A DNA stretch of 64,000 bases from contig CACMMX010000010.1 of NCBI GenBank assembly GCA_902614915.1, positions 1 to 64,000 of the forward strand. The letters are read 5' to 3'. Positions 1 through 9,132 of this stretch are shown in pieces. A model generated the notes under the pieces. The model was given only the letters and a program-made list of their open reading frames with translations. It searched no databases and was not told the origin of the DNA. How positions within the stretch are numbered: position 1 is the stretch's first letter; every line of letters starts with the position of its first letter. Origin of the DNA: an uncultured Cryomorphaceae bacterium (GTDB lineage: Bacteria > Bacteroidota > Bacteroidia > Flavobacteriales > Schleiferiaceae). A program made the translations under genes and the position numbers.

Positions 1-1455
1 ACTGCATTATATAATTATTTATTTGCCAAGAAACATGGTGGTGATTTCTTGTTGCGCATTGAAGATACAGACCAGACCAGGCTTATTCCTGGTGCAGAAA
101 AATATATAGTTGAATCTTTAGCGTGGTGTGGAATCAGCCCAGATGAAGGAATTGGTGGAGAAGACCGCGGAAATGGGCCATACCGTCAAAGTGAACGAAA
201 AGAGATGTACCGCAAATACGCTGACCGTTTATTGGATGAGGAAAAGGCTTATGTCGCTTTTGACAGCGCTGAAGACCTTAATGTCATGAGACAAATGGCA
301 AAAGATGCTGGGGCAGCAAATTGGCAATACAATTATATAACGCGCGGCAGCATGAAAAATTCATTGACACTGCCTAAAGAAGAGGTGGCTGCTAAAATGG
401 CAGCTGGTGAACCTTATGTTGTGCGCATCAAATTGCCAAGAGATCATGAGGTACGCTTTGAAGACACTATCCGTGGGTGGGTAAGTGTAAACACCAACAA
501 TATGGACGATAAGGTTTTGTTCAAAGCGGACGGTATGCCAACCTACCACTTAGCAAACATTGTAGACGATTATTTAATGGGGATTACTCATGTTATTCGA
601 GGAGAAGAGTGGTTGCCCTCCGCTCCACTTCACGTAATGCTGTATGAGGCGTTTGGATGGAACTGCCCGGCGTTTGCTCACCTTCCTTTATTGTTAAAGC
701 CAGACGGTCCAGGCAAATTAAGCAAAAGAGACGGCGATAGACTAGGGTTTCCTGTATTTCCGATAGATTGGAACAACCAAGAAACAGGGGAGTCCGCTAG
801 CGGCTACCGCGAATTTGGGTTTTACCCAGAAGCATTCATTAATATGCTTGCGCTGCTTGGCTGGAATCCTGGTACGGAAAAGGAAATCTTTAGCTTAACA
901 GAATTAATTAGCGAATTTGATTTAAACAAGGTTTCTAAGTCTGGTGCGAAATTTGATTTTGAAAAAGGGAAGTGGTTTAATCAAAACTTCTTGCGCGGGT
1001 TGAGCCAGGACCAATTGGCCTCTGAATTAAAACGTGAACTGGATAAATGCGGTCTCACATACAAAGAAGCCTTTTTGGGTAAAATAGCTTCAATGATGAG
1101 CGAGCGAGCTACTTTTTCTAAAGACCTTATGACAGAAGGTTTGTTTCTTTTCCAAGCTCCGAGTGAATACGACGAAAAAACACGCAAAAAGAAATGGAGC
1201 GAACAAAGCCAACAAATGATGCAGGATTTGATAGATCGTTTTATGGATTTGGACGACTTCTCAGAGGGTGCAATTGAAGAGGTGTTCAAGAACTATTTGT
1301 CTGAAAAAGAAGTGGGATTTGGAAAAGTGGGGCCTTCATTCAGACTTGCTATTACAGGAAAAGGAATGGGTCCCTCCATGTTCGCTATATGCGAAGTATT
1401 GGGAAAAGAAGAGGTTGTTAGTCGAATCAAAAAAGCAATAAAGGTTTTAGGTTAG
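1..1455 (+). CDS. gltX: Glutamyl-tRNA synthetase (5' end outside window)
   Basis: Class I aminoacyl-tRNA synthetase that charges tRNA-Glu with glutamate in the cytoplasm. The frame is open from base 1 (TALYNYLFAKKHGGDF), so the start codon and HIGH motif lie upstream; the first internal start-like codon (TTG at 49) is not the real start. Visible signatures are LLRIEDTDQTR near the start and the KMSKR-type loop KLSKRDG at about 715-735, followed by a 20-residue stretch rich in NQETGES, as in Bacteroidota GltX. The C-terminal anticodon-binding half is complete to the TAG at 1453-1455. The next gene starts at the last base of this stop, so the two are probably co-transcribed. Confidence 0.97.
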   Translation, partial: TALYNYLFAKKHGGDFLLRIEDTDQTRLIPGAEKYIVESLAWCGISPDEGIGGEDRGNGPYRQSERKEMYRKYADRLLDEEKAYVAFDSAEDLNVMRQMAKDAGAANWQYNYITRGSMKNSLTLPKEEVAAKMAAGEPYVVRIKLPRDHEVRFEDTIRGWVSVNTNNMDDKVLFKADGMPTYHLANIVDDYLMGITHVIRGEEWLPSAPLHVMLYEAFGWNCPAFAHLPLLLKPDGPGKLSKRDGDRLGFPVFPIDWNNQETGESASGYREFGFYPEAFINMLALLGWNPGTEKEIFSLTELISEFDLNKVSKSGAKFDFEKGKWFNQNFLRGLSQDQLASELKRELDKCGLTYKEAFLGKIASMMSERATFSKDLMTEGLFLFQAPSEYDEKTRKKKWSEQSQQMMQDLIDRFMDLDDFSEGAIEEVFKNYLSEKEVGFGKVGPSFRLAITGKGMGPSMFAICEVLGKEEVVSRIKKAIKVLG

Positions 1456-1820
1456 TGGCTGATTTACATAAAATAGACGTTGCGGGTATTCGCTTATATA
1501 CAAACCATGGATGCATGAATGAGGAGGCAATTATTGGGTCTCATTACGAAGTTAACATTAGTGTTTGGGCCGACCTCAGCGCCTCAACAGAATCCGACGA
1601 TTTAAACGATACGGTTGATTATGTCGCGCTTCATGCTATTGCGAAAGAAGAAATGGCCTCACGCTCAAAGTTGTTAGAAGTAGTGTGCCAGCGTATTTTA
1701 GAACGAATTATAATCGAACATTCTTTGGTTCAAAAAGCTGAGGTAAACGTTGTTAAGCTAAACCCTCCAATTAACGGTGATGTAGAGAGGGTGGCCCTAA
1801 CTTTCACTACAGAAAGATAG
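1455..1820 (+). CDS. folB: Dihydroneopterin aldolase
   Basis: Folate biosynthesis enzyme that converts 7,8-dihydroneopterin to 6-hydroxymethyl-dihydropterin and glycolaldehyde. The 121-residue length is normal for FolB. Family signatures are NHGCMNEEAIIGSHYEV near the N-terminus (binding-site glutamate and the Y/H pair), DTVDY at about 55-59, LLEVVCQRI, and a C-terminal KLNPPINGDVERV in which the lysine is the usual catalytic residue. The start is GTG at 1455, which overlaps the gltX stop by one base. Translational coupling is therefore likely. No other folate gene is adjacent. Confidence 0.93.
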   Translation: MADLHKIDVAGIRLYTNHGCMNEEAIIGSHYEVNISVWADLSASTESDDLNDTVDYVALHAIAKEEMASRSKLLEVVCQRILERIIIEHSLVQKAEVNVVKLNPPINGDVERVALTFTTER

Positions 1821-1875
1821 GAACAAAATAAAGTCGTGGCTATATAGAAATTTCTTCTATTTTTGGCCTCCCAAA

Positions 1876-1946
1876 GGTTCCGTGGCCGAGTGGCTAGGCA
1901 CTGGTCTGCAAAACCAGCTACAGCGGTTCGAATCCGCTCGGAACCT
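1876..1946 (+). tRNA. tRNA-Cys (anticodon GCA)
   Basis: A 71-base cloverleaf can be folded. The acceptor stem GGTTCCG (1876-1882) pairs with CGGAACC (1939-1945). The anticodon stem CTGGT/ACCAG (1901-1905 and 1913-1917) holds loop CTGCAAA with anticodon GCA at 1908-1910. The T arm contains GGTTCGAATCC. The discriminator base is T at 1946, a known identity element of tRNA-Cys. CCA is not encoded. The gene lies 55 bases after folB and is followed at once by a strong terminator. Confidence 0.95.
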
Positions 1947-1948
1947 CA

Positions 1949-1985
1949 AACAACCCCAACACACCTTGTGCGTTGGGGTTGTTAT
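1949..1985 (+). terminator. Strong hairpin terminator after tRNA-Cys
   Basis: Stem CAACCCCAAC (1951-1960) pairs perfectly with GTTGGGGTTG (1972-1981), with a smaller inner CAC/GTG pairing, followed by TTATTA. The dyad lies between the rightward tRNA and the leftward aldehyde dehydrogenase, so it probably ends transcription from both sides. Confidence 0.85.
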
Positions 1986-3580
1986 TACAAAAGGTAATCT
2001 GTAGTCATCCACTTACTCTCGCCTCCGGAAATTACTCTGCCTACCAACTCTTTTTGGTCTGAGCCCGCTGCAACAACCGTTCTTATGGAAAAGCTTCGAA
2101 GCGCATCGTGTACACTCAAAGTGGCTACAGCGCTATCCTTGCGCCCTGTAAAAGGCAAGTAATCTGGACCTCTTTGACACGCTACATTTATATTTACTCG
2201 ACACACTTGATTGACCATATTATCTACCGCATAAGCTATAGTCGCGTCATTATCGCTAAACAAACTACACTGTTGACCATAATCTGATTGAGCTATTGAA
2301 TTCATTGGATCTTCAAGATCTTCATATTCCACTATAGGTACAACAGGACCAAATTGTTCTTCATGATAAATACGCATATCTCGAGTAACAGGGTAGAGCA
2401 CTGCAGGAAAGAAAGCTGTTTCTGAAACTCTGCCCGCATTTGAATTCATCACTTTTGCCCCTTTCGCTTTGGCGTCATCAACATAAGCCTGCATCTGCTC
2501 CACTTTGTTCTTCTCAGGAAGTGGTGTTAATTCTGCATCCGTTGCTGGATGATTTAAAACAAGTTTGTCAACAGCCTTGGAAAACTTTTCTATGAATTCC
2601 GAAATTATGTTTTTATGCACAAAAATCAATTTAAGTGCTGTACAACGCTGACCGTTGTAGGACAAAGAGCCATTCACGCATTGCTTCACAGCTAAGTCAA
2701 TATTGGCGTCTTCAAACACAATGCCCGGGTTCTTGGCTTCAAGACCCAATACCTGTCGCAGTCTGTTAGGTTTAGGGTGCTGAGCGACAAGAGCATTAGA
2801 GCTTTTAGAATTTCCTATTAGCGCCAAAACATCTACATCACCTGTTTTCATAATGGGTCCGGCGAGCGTACGGCCTCTACCAAACACTATGTTTATTACA
2901 CCAGGAGGAAATGCTTTCTGAAAAGCCTCCATGAGCGGTGTGAGCAATAGCACTCCGTATTTTGCTGGCTTAAACACTATTGTGTTTCCCATTAAAACAG
3001 AAGGAATAAGCAAACAAAACGTTTCGTTCAAAGGGTAATTGTAAGGCCCTAAACAAAGTACTACACCTAATGGGCCTCTGCGAACTTGGGAAATTACAGC
3101 ACCATTTCGCCCTACTTTAGAACCTCTTCGCTGCAGTTCTTTGTATTCCTCAAGTGTATCTTCTATATAATCTACTGTTCTATCAAACTCTTTATAGGCA
3201 GAGGATTTGTTCTTGGCTATTTCCCACATCAAAAGAGTGCTTACCTCTTCGCGCTTAGTTTTCATGATTTCCAAAAACGTTTCCATAGCAGAAATGCGTT
3301 CTGAAGCGCTTGCAGTTGGCCACAAACCTCTGCCGTTATTGTATGCTTTTTTTGCCGCGGCCAAAGCTGTCAATCCTACCTCTTCATTTAAAGTTGGGGC
3401 CTCCCCTAAATAGTGTCGCTGTATTTTTCCTTCTGCAGAAATGGGGCCCATAGGGCTGAATACCTTTTCCATTTCTCCTTCCCATTCATGCAAGTAGCCG
3501 TCAACAAGATATTGCTTCCACGTTATAGGAGTTGGTGACTCAAACTGTTGAATTTTCTGTGCTAAATGTGCTGCACTCAT
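1985..3580 (-). CDS. gapN: NADP-dependent glyceraldehyde-3-phosphate dehydrogenase (GapN-type ALDH)
   Basis: Member of the aldehyde dehydrogenase superfamily, 531 residues, closest by memory to non-phosphorylating GAPDH, which oxidises glyceraldehyde 3-phosphate straight to 3-phosphoglycerate and yields NADPH. Visible are PYNYP (oxyanion Asn about 181), the general base in LGLEAKNPG (Glu about 281), the nucleophile in NGQRCTALK (Cys about 313), and a C-terminal PFTGRKDS / FSIRTVVA region typical of GapN. It is a single-gene unit with its own promoter-like element. The exact aldehyde substrate is inferred from family resemblance only. Confidence 0.85.
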   Translation of the reverse strand: MSAAHLAQKIQQFESPTPITWKQYLVDGYLHEWEGEMEKVFSPMGPISAEGKIQRHYLGEAPTLNEEVGLTALAAAKKAYNNGRGLWPTASASERISAMETFLEIMKTKREEVSTLLMWEIAKNKSSAYKEFDRTVDYIEDTLEEYKELQRRGSKVGRNGAVISQVRRGPLGVVLCLGPYNYPLNETFCLLIPSVLMGNTIVFKPAKYGVLLLTPLMEAFQKAFPPGVINIVFGRGRTLAGPIMKTGDVDVLALIGNSKSSNALVAQHPKPNRLRQVLGLEAKNPGIVFEDANIDLAVKQCVNGSLSYNGQRCTALKLIFVHKNIISEFIEKFSKAVDKLVLNHPATDAELTPLPEKNKVEQMQAYVDDAKAKGAKVMNSNAGRVSETAFFPAVLYPVTRDMRIYHEEQFGPVVPIVEYEDLEDPMNSIAQSDYGQQCSLFSDNDATIAYAVDNMVNQVCRVNINVACQRGPDYLPFTGRKDSAVATLSVHDALRSFSIRTVVAAGSDQKELVGRVISGGESKWMTTDYLL

Positions 3581-3612
3581 AGTCCAATGTTATGTTAGTT
3601 TTGTTCGAAGGA

Positions 3613-3642
3613 CAAACCTAAGCGTGTTTCGTAAAAAAACAA
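3613..3642 (-). promoter_or_regulatory. Bacteroidota-type promoter for the GapN gene
   Basis: On the minus strand TAGGTTTG (3613-3620) matches the -7 consensus TAnnTTTG, and TTG (3640-3642) lies 19 bases upstream, as expected for the -33 element. Transcription would start near 3607, giving a leader of about 27 bases before the ATG at 3580. Confidence 0.7.
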
Positions 3643-3795
3643 GATTGTGCCCATCTATTTTTACCCACAAAAAATCAGGTTTTTGTTTGGTGTTTATTTT
3701 AGCTTTTTAACCAACAAAAGATTAGAATGTTTATATCAGGGGCACGCGCAGAAAAATTCGCTGCTTTTGTACCTTCGGTAAAAATTAAAGCTTCA

Positions 3796-4653
3796 ATGAC
3801 CCTTTATCCTATACATACTGGCAACTTCAAACTAGACGGAGGCGCCATGTTTGGTGTAGTTCCGAAAGGCCTTTGGGAGCGCACAAATCCCGCTGACGAA
3901 AAAAACTTATGTACATGGGCCATGCGTTCTTTACTGATTGAAGACGGCGAAAGGTTAATCTTAATTGATACCGGAATCGGTGATAAACAAAGTGAAAGAT
4001 TTTTTGAACATTATCACCTGCACGGAGACAACAGCTTAGACAAGTCGTTAGCGAGTTATGGTTTTGGCAGAAACGATATTACGGACGTGTTTCTCACCCA
4101 TTTACATTTTGATCACGTTGGTGGCGCTGTACAATGGAATAAAGAAAGAACAGGTTATGTGCCTGTATTCAGCAATGCGCGATATTGGACCAATTCTCGT
4201 CACTGGAAATGGGCAACCCAACCAAACAGAAGAGAAAAAGCCAGTTTCTTGAAAGAAAACATTATTCCACTTAAAGAAAGTGGGCAACTCAATTTTATTG
4301 ACACTCCTGAAGAATCCATTAGGGTTGATTGCGGTTTAGGTTTTGACGCTTTTGTAGTCAATGGACATACGGATGCTCAGATGTGTCCTATTATTAAGCA
4401 CAAAGGTGAAACACTTGTGTTTATGGCAGACCTTCTGCCGTCTACAGGACACATCCCTTTGCCTTATGTGATGGGTTATGATACTCGCCCACTGCTTACT
4501 CTAGAGGAAAGAACGCTGATTTTCACAGAGGCAGCAGAAAAAAACTATCACCTCTTTTTGGAACACGACGCTTATAATGAAATGTGTACCCTTAAACTAA
4601 CTGAAAAAGGTCCACGGTTAGCAAATAGTGGCCGATTGGACCATTATATGTAA
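3796..4653 (+). CDS. MBL-fold metallo-hydrolase
   Basis: Metallo-beta-lactamase-fold hydrolase of 285 residues with the dinuclear-zinc motif HLHFDH (HxHxDH), a later VNGHTD histidine and FMADLLPS aspartate. The N-terminus MTLYPIHTGNFKLDGGAM matches Flavobacteriales homologues as I recall them, so I choose ATG 3796. The frame also extends to an ATG at 3727, which would add 23 residues without homology. The family includes lactonase-like and quinoprotein-like hydrolases; the substrate cannot be told from sequence. It ends six bases before the M1 peptidase gene. Confidence 0.85.
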   Translation: MTLYPIHTGNFKLDGGAMFGVVPKGLWERTNPADEKNLCTWAMRSLLIEDGERLILIDTGIGDKQSERFFEHYHLHGDNSLDKSLASYGFGRNDITDVFLTHLHFDHVGGAVQWNKERTGYVPVFSNARYWTNSRHWKWATQPNRREKASFLKENIIPLKESGQLNFIDTPEESIRVDCGLGFDAFVVNGHTDAQMCPIIKHKGETLVFMADLLPSTGHIPLPYVMGYDTRPLLTLEERTLIFTEAAEKNYHLFLEHDAYNEMCTLKLTEKGPRLANSGRLDHYM

Positions 4654-4659
4654 ACTAAA

Positions 4660-6475
4660 ATGAAAAACCTTCTTTCGCTCGGCTTTGTTTGTTCAGCTTT
4701 TATCACAAACGCTCAATATTGGCAACAATCTGTGCATTACAACATGGATATCAGTATGGATGTCGAAACAAGCCAATACACCGGGCAACAACAAATCACA
4801 TACACCAATAATAGTCCAGACACTCTACACAAAGCATACTTCCATTTATACTTCAATGCTTTTCAGCCAGAAAGCATGATGGATGTTCGTTCACGCACCA
4901 TAGATGATCCAGATCGACGCGTTAAAGACCGTATTAAAGGATTAGGGCAAAATGAAATAGGTTATCAAGATATACAATCCCTTACACAAAACGGACAGCC
5001 ATTGGATTGGAACATTCGCGGTACCGTTCTGAAATGTCTACTCGCGGAGCCACTTTTGCCTGGTCAAAAAACAACGTTTGAAATGAATTGGAATGCTCAA
5101 GTTCCAAAACAAATAAGGAGGTCGGGCAGAAACAATAAAGAGGGTATTGAATTTACCATGACACAATGGTATCCTAAGCTAGCTGAATACGATGACGACG
5201 GATGGCACCCCGATCAATACGTGGGTCGTGAGTTTTATGGTGTTTGGGGGTCTTTTGATGTTCACATTAAAATTCACCGGAATTATATTTTAGGGGGGCA
5301 CCGGCTACCTGCAAAACCCGGAAGATGTTGGTTTTGGATATGGCGGAATAAAAAAGGTGCGTTTACAAAGAAACACGCTTCGCCATTGGCATTTTAAAGC
5401 AGATAGTGTGCACGACTTTGCGTTTGCGGCAGATCCAGACTTTAAACATGTACAACTTCAACTTAAAAATGGACCATTAATTCACTTATTGTATGATCCT
5501 AAAACTGCAAACAAATCTAATTGGGAAAAAATTCAACAAGGTTATTTTCAAAACTACTTTGACTTTATGGCCAAACACTTTGGGACTTACCCTTACAAAC
5601 AGTTCTCGCTCATTCAAGGAGGTGACGGAGGCATGGAATATCCTATGTGTACCATGATGCTTGGTGGTGGAGATTCATTTGAAGGATTCACCAGTCTATT
5701 TGTTCATGAAGCGACACACAATTGGTATTATGGGGTTATTGGAACCAACGAGGCTGCTTATCCATGGATGGATGAAGGTTTTACTTCTTACGCAGAAGAA
5801 GAATTTATGAACACTGTTTTTTATGGCAATGAACTAAATCCACACCTAGGCGCTTACCGATCTTACGTATATCTAGATACTTCCGGTTTACGTGAACCTT
5901 TAAGTACACCAGCAGATCACTTCCACTTTAACCGCACCTACAGCATAAATAGTTATAGCGCGGGGGCTTTGTTTTTAAACCAGCTTGAATACATAATTGG
6001 CGAAGAACCCTTTGCAAAAGGAATGAAAAGGTACTGGAACAGATGGCAATTCAAACACCCAAGGCCTGAAGATTTTTTACGCATTATGGAAGAAGTTTCT
6101 GATATGGAATTAGATTGGTACCTCAGTTATTACAAAGACCAAGTAAAAAGCATTGACTATAGTATTGAGAACATTAAAAACAATATGTCGGGGGCACAAA
6201 TCACCTTGAATCGAATAGGTCTTTTTCCCATGCCAATTGATCTACTTATCACCTATGAGAGCGGAAGACAAGAACGTCACAACATACCATTAATAAGTAT
6301 GTATGGTGCAAAGAAAGAAAAGGGGCTACAAACGCATAAACCCTGGCCATGGACTCATCCTAAATATCAATTGCTTATTCCCGCCACTGAGAGTGTTCGT
6401 GCTGTTGAAATAGACCCTTCTTTGAGAATGTTAGATATAGATCTCAGCAACAATAAAAAGCAGAGCGAATTATAA
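4660..6475 (+). pseudogene. M1 family zinc aminopeptidase, interrupted by a frameshift
   Basis: Secreted M1 metallopeptidase in two overlapping frames: N-terminal part 4660-5397 and catalytic part 5357-6475. The first has a signal peptide ending ITNAQ. The second has HEATHNWYYG (HExxH) and the downstream ligand in WMDEGFTSYAEEE, the gluzincin zinc site. The break is at a run of six G at 5293-5298: with five G the protein reads on as GGTGYLQNPEDVGFGYGG, the expected M1 text, into the second frame. Everything else is intact (about 605 residues when joined). This is either a real single-base insertion, a phase-variable tract or a sequencing error. Confidence 0.85.
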
Positions 6476-6549
6476 ACAGCCTGTACTAACGTTTATTATT
6501 AGAGCCTAATCCGTGTTTTTAGGTTTATTCAAGGCTTTTTTCGCGGACG

Positions 6550-6578
6550 TTCCAATGTTATAATCTTTGGAATTTTTA
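6550..6578 (+). terminator. Hairpin with T tract after the M1 peptidase gene
   Basis: TTCCAA (6550-6555) pairs with TTGGAA (6567-6572), followed by TTTTTAGTTTTTT. It lies between the rightward peptidase and the leftward paaE gene. The stem is short (6 bp), so this is a moderate call. Confidence 0.45.
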
Positions 6579-6639
6579 GTTTTTTCTCTTGGAACGAAGG
6601 GCCAAGTTCATCCTTAGCCCATTTTTACCTTAAACTACT

Positions 6640-7767
6640 TTATTCATCGAAGCTAACGATGACTTTTTCGCTTGTTGGCTGTGCTTGGCAAGTTAAAATA
6701 TACCCATCCTTAACTTCTTCATCAACCAACGCATAATTCATAACCATCTCTGCTGAACCTTTGATAATTTTTGCTCTACAGGTACAGCACACAGCTCCTT
6801 TACAAGCATATGGAACGTCCGCCCCGGCATCAAGTGCTGCGTCTAAGATAAAGCCCTTCCCAGTGGCTTCAAAATTAGTTTCCTCTCCATCTAAAATAAT
6901 TGTTACAGATGATGTGCCCGTAGTGCCCGAAGTGGTATCTTTTTTATCTACTGTTGATGTTGAGGTGTTAAATAATTCAAAGTGTATTTTTTCTTTTTGC
7001 GTACCCATTTGCTCTAGGGCCTCACTAACGCTTTCAATCATGCCAAGCGGACCACACACGTAATGTGCTGTGACACTCTCCGACTTAAAAAATCGGCCTT
7101 TAAAAACCTTCACTTTTTCTGCATCAATTCGGCCTTTAGAAAAATCACTTCCTTGATCTTCTCTACTTAATATGTGATGGAATTCTAAGCGGTCTACATA
7201 ACTGTTTTTTAAATCTTCTAAAGCGTCTTTAAAGATGATGCTGTTGCTCTTTTTGTTGCCATAAAAAAGCGTGAATGTATTGTTTTCATTACTTTCTAAG
7301 ACCGTTTTAGCTATTGACATTATAGGTGTAATTCCAGATCCCGCAGCCCAACCTACAACATGAGCTGTTAATTCAGAAGGTTGCCACTTAAAGTTTCCCA
7401 TTGGAGGCATGCACTCAATAGATGTTCCTGCCTGAAGTTTTCGGTTTGCGTATGTTGAAAATTTTCCTCCCTCTATCTCCTTAACTGCTACGCGCAGCTC
7501 TCCTTCGCTCGGTGCAGCACATATTGAATATGAACGCCTTACCTCCTCCCCATTAATATTTGTTTTGAAGGTTAAATACTGACCGGGTATAAAAGTAAAC
7601 GTCTGTTTTAACCCTTCTGGTACTTCAAAAAATATACTAACCGCATCTTCTGTTTCTCTTCTTACTTCTGAAACGACTAAAGGGTAAAATTTTGTGTCTG
7701 TTGTTTTGGCTGCACCAGCCATCAAAGATGGTTTTTCTTCTTTCTTTTTTTTGAAAAACTTCAACAT
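6640..7767 (-). CDS. paaE: Phenylacetyl-CoA epoxidase reductase subunit
   Basis: PaaE-type oxidoreductase that passes electrons from NADPH to the di-iron epoxidase PaaA. The N-terminal half is a ferredoxin-NADP reductase fold (FIPGQYLTFK, RSYSICAAP for flavin; GWAAGSGITPIMS for nucleotide). The C-terminus is a plant-type 2Fe-2S ferredoxin with cysteines in ACKGAVCCTC and LTCQAQP. I choose ATG 7767 (375 residues). The open frame continues to 7935, but that would overlap paaA by 70 bases and add a non-homologous tail. It diverges from paaABC, and both sides carry promoter-like elements. Confidence 0.92.
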   Translation of the reverse strand: MLKFFKKKKEEKPSLMAGAAKTTDTKFYPLVVSEVRRETEDAVSIFFEVPEGLKQTFTFIPGQYLTFKTNINGEEVRRSYSICAAPSEGELRVAVKEIEGGKFSTYANRKLQAGTSIECMPPMGNFKWQPSELTAHVVGWAAGSGITPIMSIAKTVLESNENNTFTLFYGNKKSNSIIFKDALEDLKNSYVDRLEFHHILSREDQGSDFSKGRIDAEKVKVFKGRFFKSESVTAHYVCGPLGMIESVSEALEQMGTQKEKIHFELFNTSTSTVDKKDTTSGTTGTSSVTIILDGEETNFEATGKGFILDAALDAGADVPYACKGAVCCTCRAKIIKGSAEMVMNYALVDEEVKDGYILTCQAQPTSEKVIVSFDE

Positions 7768-7785
7768 GCATTGTAATTTGAAGGG

Positions 7786-7816
7786 CAAAGGTAAGCCCGA
7801 TTTTAAACCATAACAA
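7786..7816 (-). promoter_or_regulatory. Promoter of paaE
   Basis: On the minus strand TACCTTTG (7786-7793) fits the -7 consensus TAnnTTTG, with TTG (7814-7816) upstream after a 20-base spacer. The predicted start near 7780 leaves a short leader before ATG 7767. Confidence 0.65.
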
Positions 7817-7835
7817 GAGATAGCTTGTTGTGTTT

Positions 7836-7843
7836 TAACTTTG
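7836..7843 (+). promoter_or_regulatory. -7 element upstream of paaABC
   Basis: TAACTTTG fits TAnnTTTG and lies 22 bases before the paaA ATG. No TTG sits at the ideal upstream distance, so activity may need an activator. It lies on the opposite strand from the paaE promoter in the same 98-base divergent region. Confidence 0.5.
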
Positions 7844-7865
7844 TAAATAACCAAATTAACAGAAT

Positions 7866-8738
7866 ATGGGAACCAATGTTTCTCTAAAAGACAAATTTCA
7901 AGCCTATGTAGACGCCGAAAATAAGGTGGAACCAAAGGATTGGATGCCTGAAAAGTACCGCAGGACCCTTATTCGCCAAATATCTCAACACGCTCATAGC
8001 GAAATTATTGGGATGCAACCTGAGGCGAATTGGATAACCCGTGCGCCTTCATTAAGAGCTAAGCTAATTCTTCTTGCCAAGGTTCAGGATGAAGCAGGGC
8101 ATGGACTGTATTTATATTCGGCAGCAGAAACTCTCGGGGAACCTAGAGAAAAAATGATTGCTGATCTTCAAAGCGGTAAAGCTAAATACAGCTCCATTTT
8201 TAATTATCCCACACCTTCGTGGGCTGACATGGGTACAATAGGTTGGTTGGTTGATGGTGCTGCTATTCAAAACCAAGTGATGCTCACAAGAACATCATAC
8301 GGACCTTACGCGCGCGCTATGGTAAAAATCTGTAAAGAAGAGAGTTTTCACCAAAGACAAGGGTACGAAATTGTCATGAAGCTTGCGCAAGGAACACCGG
8401 AGCAACGTTCGATGGCACAAGAAAGCCTGAATCGTTGGTGGTGGCCCTCTCTGATGATGTTTGGCCCTTCAGATGATAACAGCCCGAACTCTGAACAGAG
8501 CATGCAATGGAAAATCAAACGCAAGAGCAACGATACGCTTCGTCAAGAATTTATAGATAAAACTGTTCCCCAAGCTGAATACCTAGGGCTAACTATTCCT
8601 GATGATAATTTAAAGTGGAATTCAGAGCGGGGTCATTATGACTTCGGCGAAATCGATTGGAGAGAATTTTACGAGGTAATCAAAGGCAATGGTCCGTGTA
8701 ACAAAGAACGAATAGCTCATCACAAAAAAAGCACATAA
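7866..8738 (+). CDS. paaA: Phenylacetyl-CoA epoxidase catalytic subunit (C-terminus frameshifted)
   Basis: Di-iron oxygenase subunit that epoxidises the ring of phenylacetyl-CoA, working with PaaB, PaaC and PaaE. Carboxylate/histidine helices are visible ([38 protein letters not shown]). As written it has 290 residues and ends HHKKST at 8738. The normal C-terminal tail is present just beyond in the next frame: removing one A from the A7 run at 8724-8730 gives [20 protein letters not shown] to a TAA at 8821-8823. The catalytic core is intact. Either a frameshift, transcript slippage or a sequencing error removes the last 28 or so residues. Confidence 0.93.
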   Translation: MGTNVSLKDKFQAYVDAENKVEPKDWMPEKYRRTLIRQISQHAHSEIIGMQPEANWITRAPSLRAKLILLAKVQDEAGHGLYLYSAAETLGEPREKMIADLQSGKAKYSSIFNYPTPSWADMGTIGWLVDGAAIQNQVMLTRTSYGPYARAMVKICKEESFHQRQGYEIVMKLAQGTPEQRSMAQESLNRWWWPSLMMFGPSDDNSPNSEQSMQWKIKRKSNDTLRQEFIDKTVPQAEYLGLTIPDDNLKWNSERGHYDFGEIDWREFYEVIKGNGPCNKERIAHHKKST

Positions 8739-8823
8739 AGAGGGCGCTTGGGTTAGAGAGGCGGCTTTAGCATACGCTCAAAAACAATCAGCAAGAAAAG
8801 CTAAAAACACTCCTGCTGCATAA
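8731..8823 (+). other. Out-of-frame remnant of the PaaA C-terminal tail
   Basis: Read from GCA at 8731, this stretch encodes [17 protein letters not shown] and a lysine/alanine-rich end to TAA 8821-8823. This is what PaaA proteins usually carry after the conserved RIAHHKK. It fills the otherwise empty gap before paaB, so it is coding sequence lost by the +1 shift in the A7 run rather than spacer. Confidence 0.8.
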
Positions 8824-8841
8824 AACCTAATCACAAGCGCT

Positions 8842-9129
8842 ATGAGTGAATCAAATTGGAAACTGTGGGAAGTATTTCTCAGAAGCAAGAACGGCCTATC
8901 ACACAAACACGTAGGAAGTCTTCATGCTGCTGATAGTGAAATGGCTATAAAAAATGCGCGAGATGTTTACACAAGAAGATCTGAGGGAATTAGCATATGG
9001 GTTGTTCCTTCAGAAGAGATTACCGCTAGCGCTCCTGATGAAAAAGATCCTTTGTTTACCCCTTCAGATGACAAGGTATATCGACACCCTACCTTCTATG
9101 ACATCCCTGACGATGTTGAACACATGTAG
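8842..9129 (+). CDS. paaB: Phenylacetyl-CoA epoxidase subunit PaaB
   Basis: Small 95-residue subunit of the multicomponent epoxidase, known to bridge PaaA-PaaC dimers. The N-terminus WKLWEVFLRSKNGLSHKHVG and the middle NARDVYTRRSEGISIWVV are the family hallmarks. It begins 19 bases after the restored paaA stop and ends 3 bases before paaC, so it sits in a paaABC operon. No cofactor site is expected or seen. Confidence 0.93.
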   Translation: MSESNWKLWEVFLRSKNGLSHKHVGSLHAADSEMAIKNARDVYTRRSEGISIWVVPSEEITASAPDEKDPLFTPSDDKVYRHPTFYDIPDDVEHM

Positions 9130-9132
9130 CAC

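Noticed and set aside
3727-3795. Upstream start for the MBL-fold hydrolase
   Set aside because: The extra 23 residues have no family match, while the text from ATG 3796 matches the usual N-terminus.
7768-7935. 56-codon N-terminal extension of paaE
   Set aside because: It would overlap the divergent paaA gene, cross the predicted paaE promoter, and adds residues absent from PaaE proteins.
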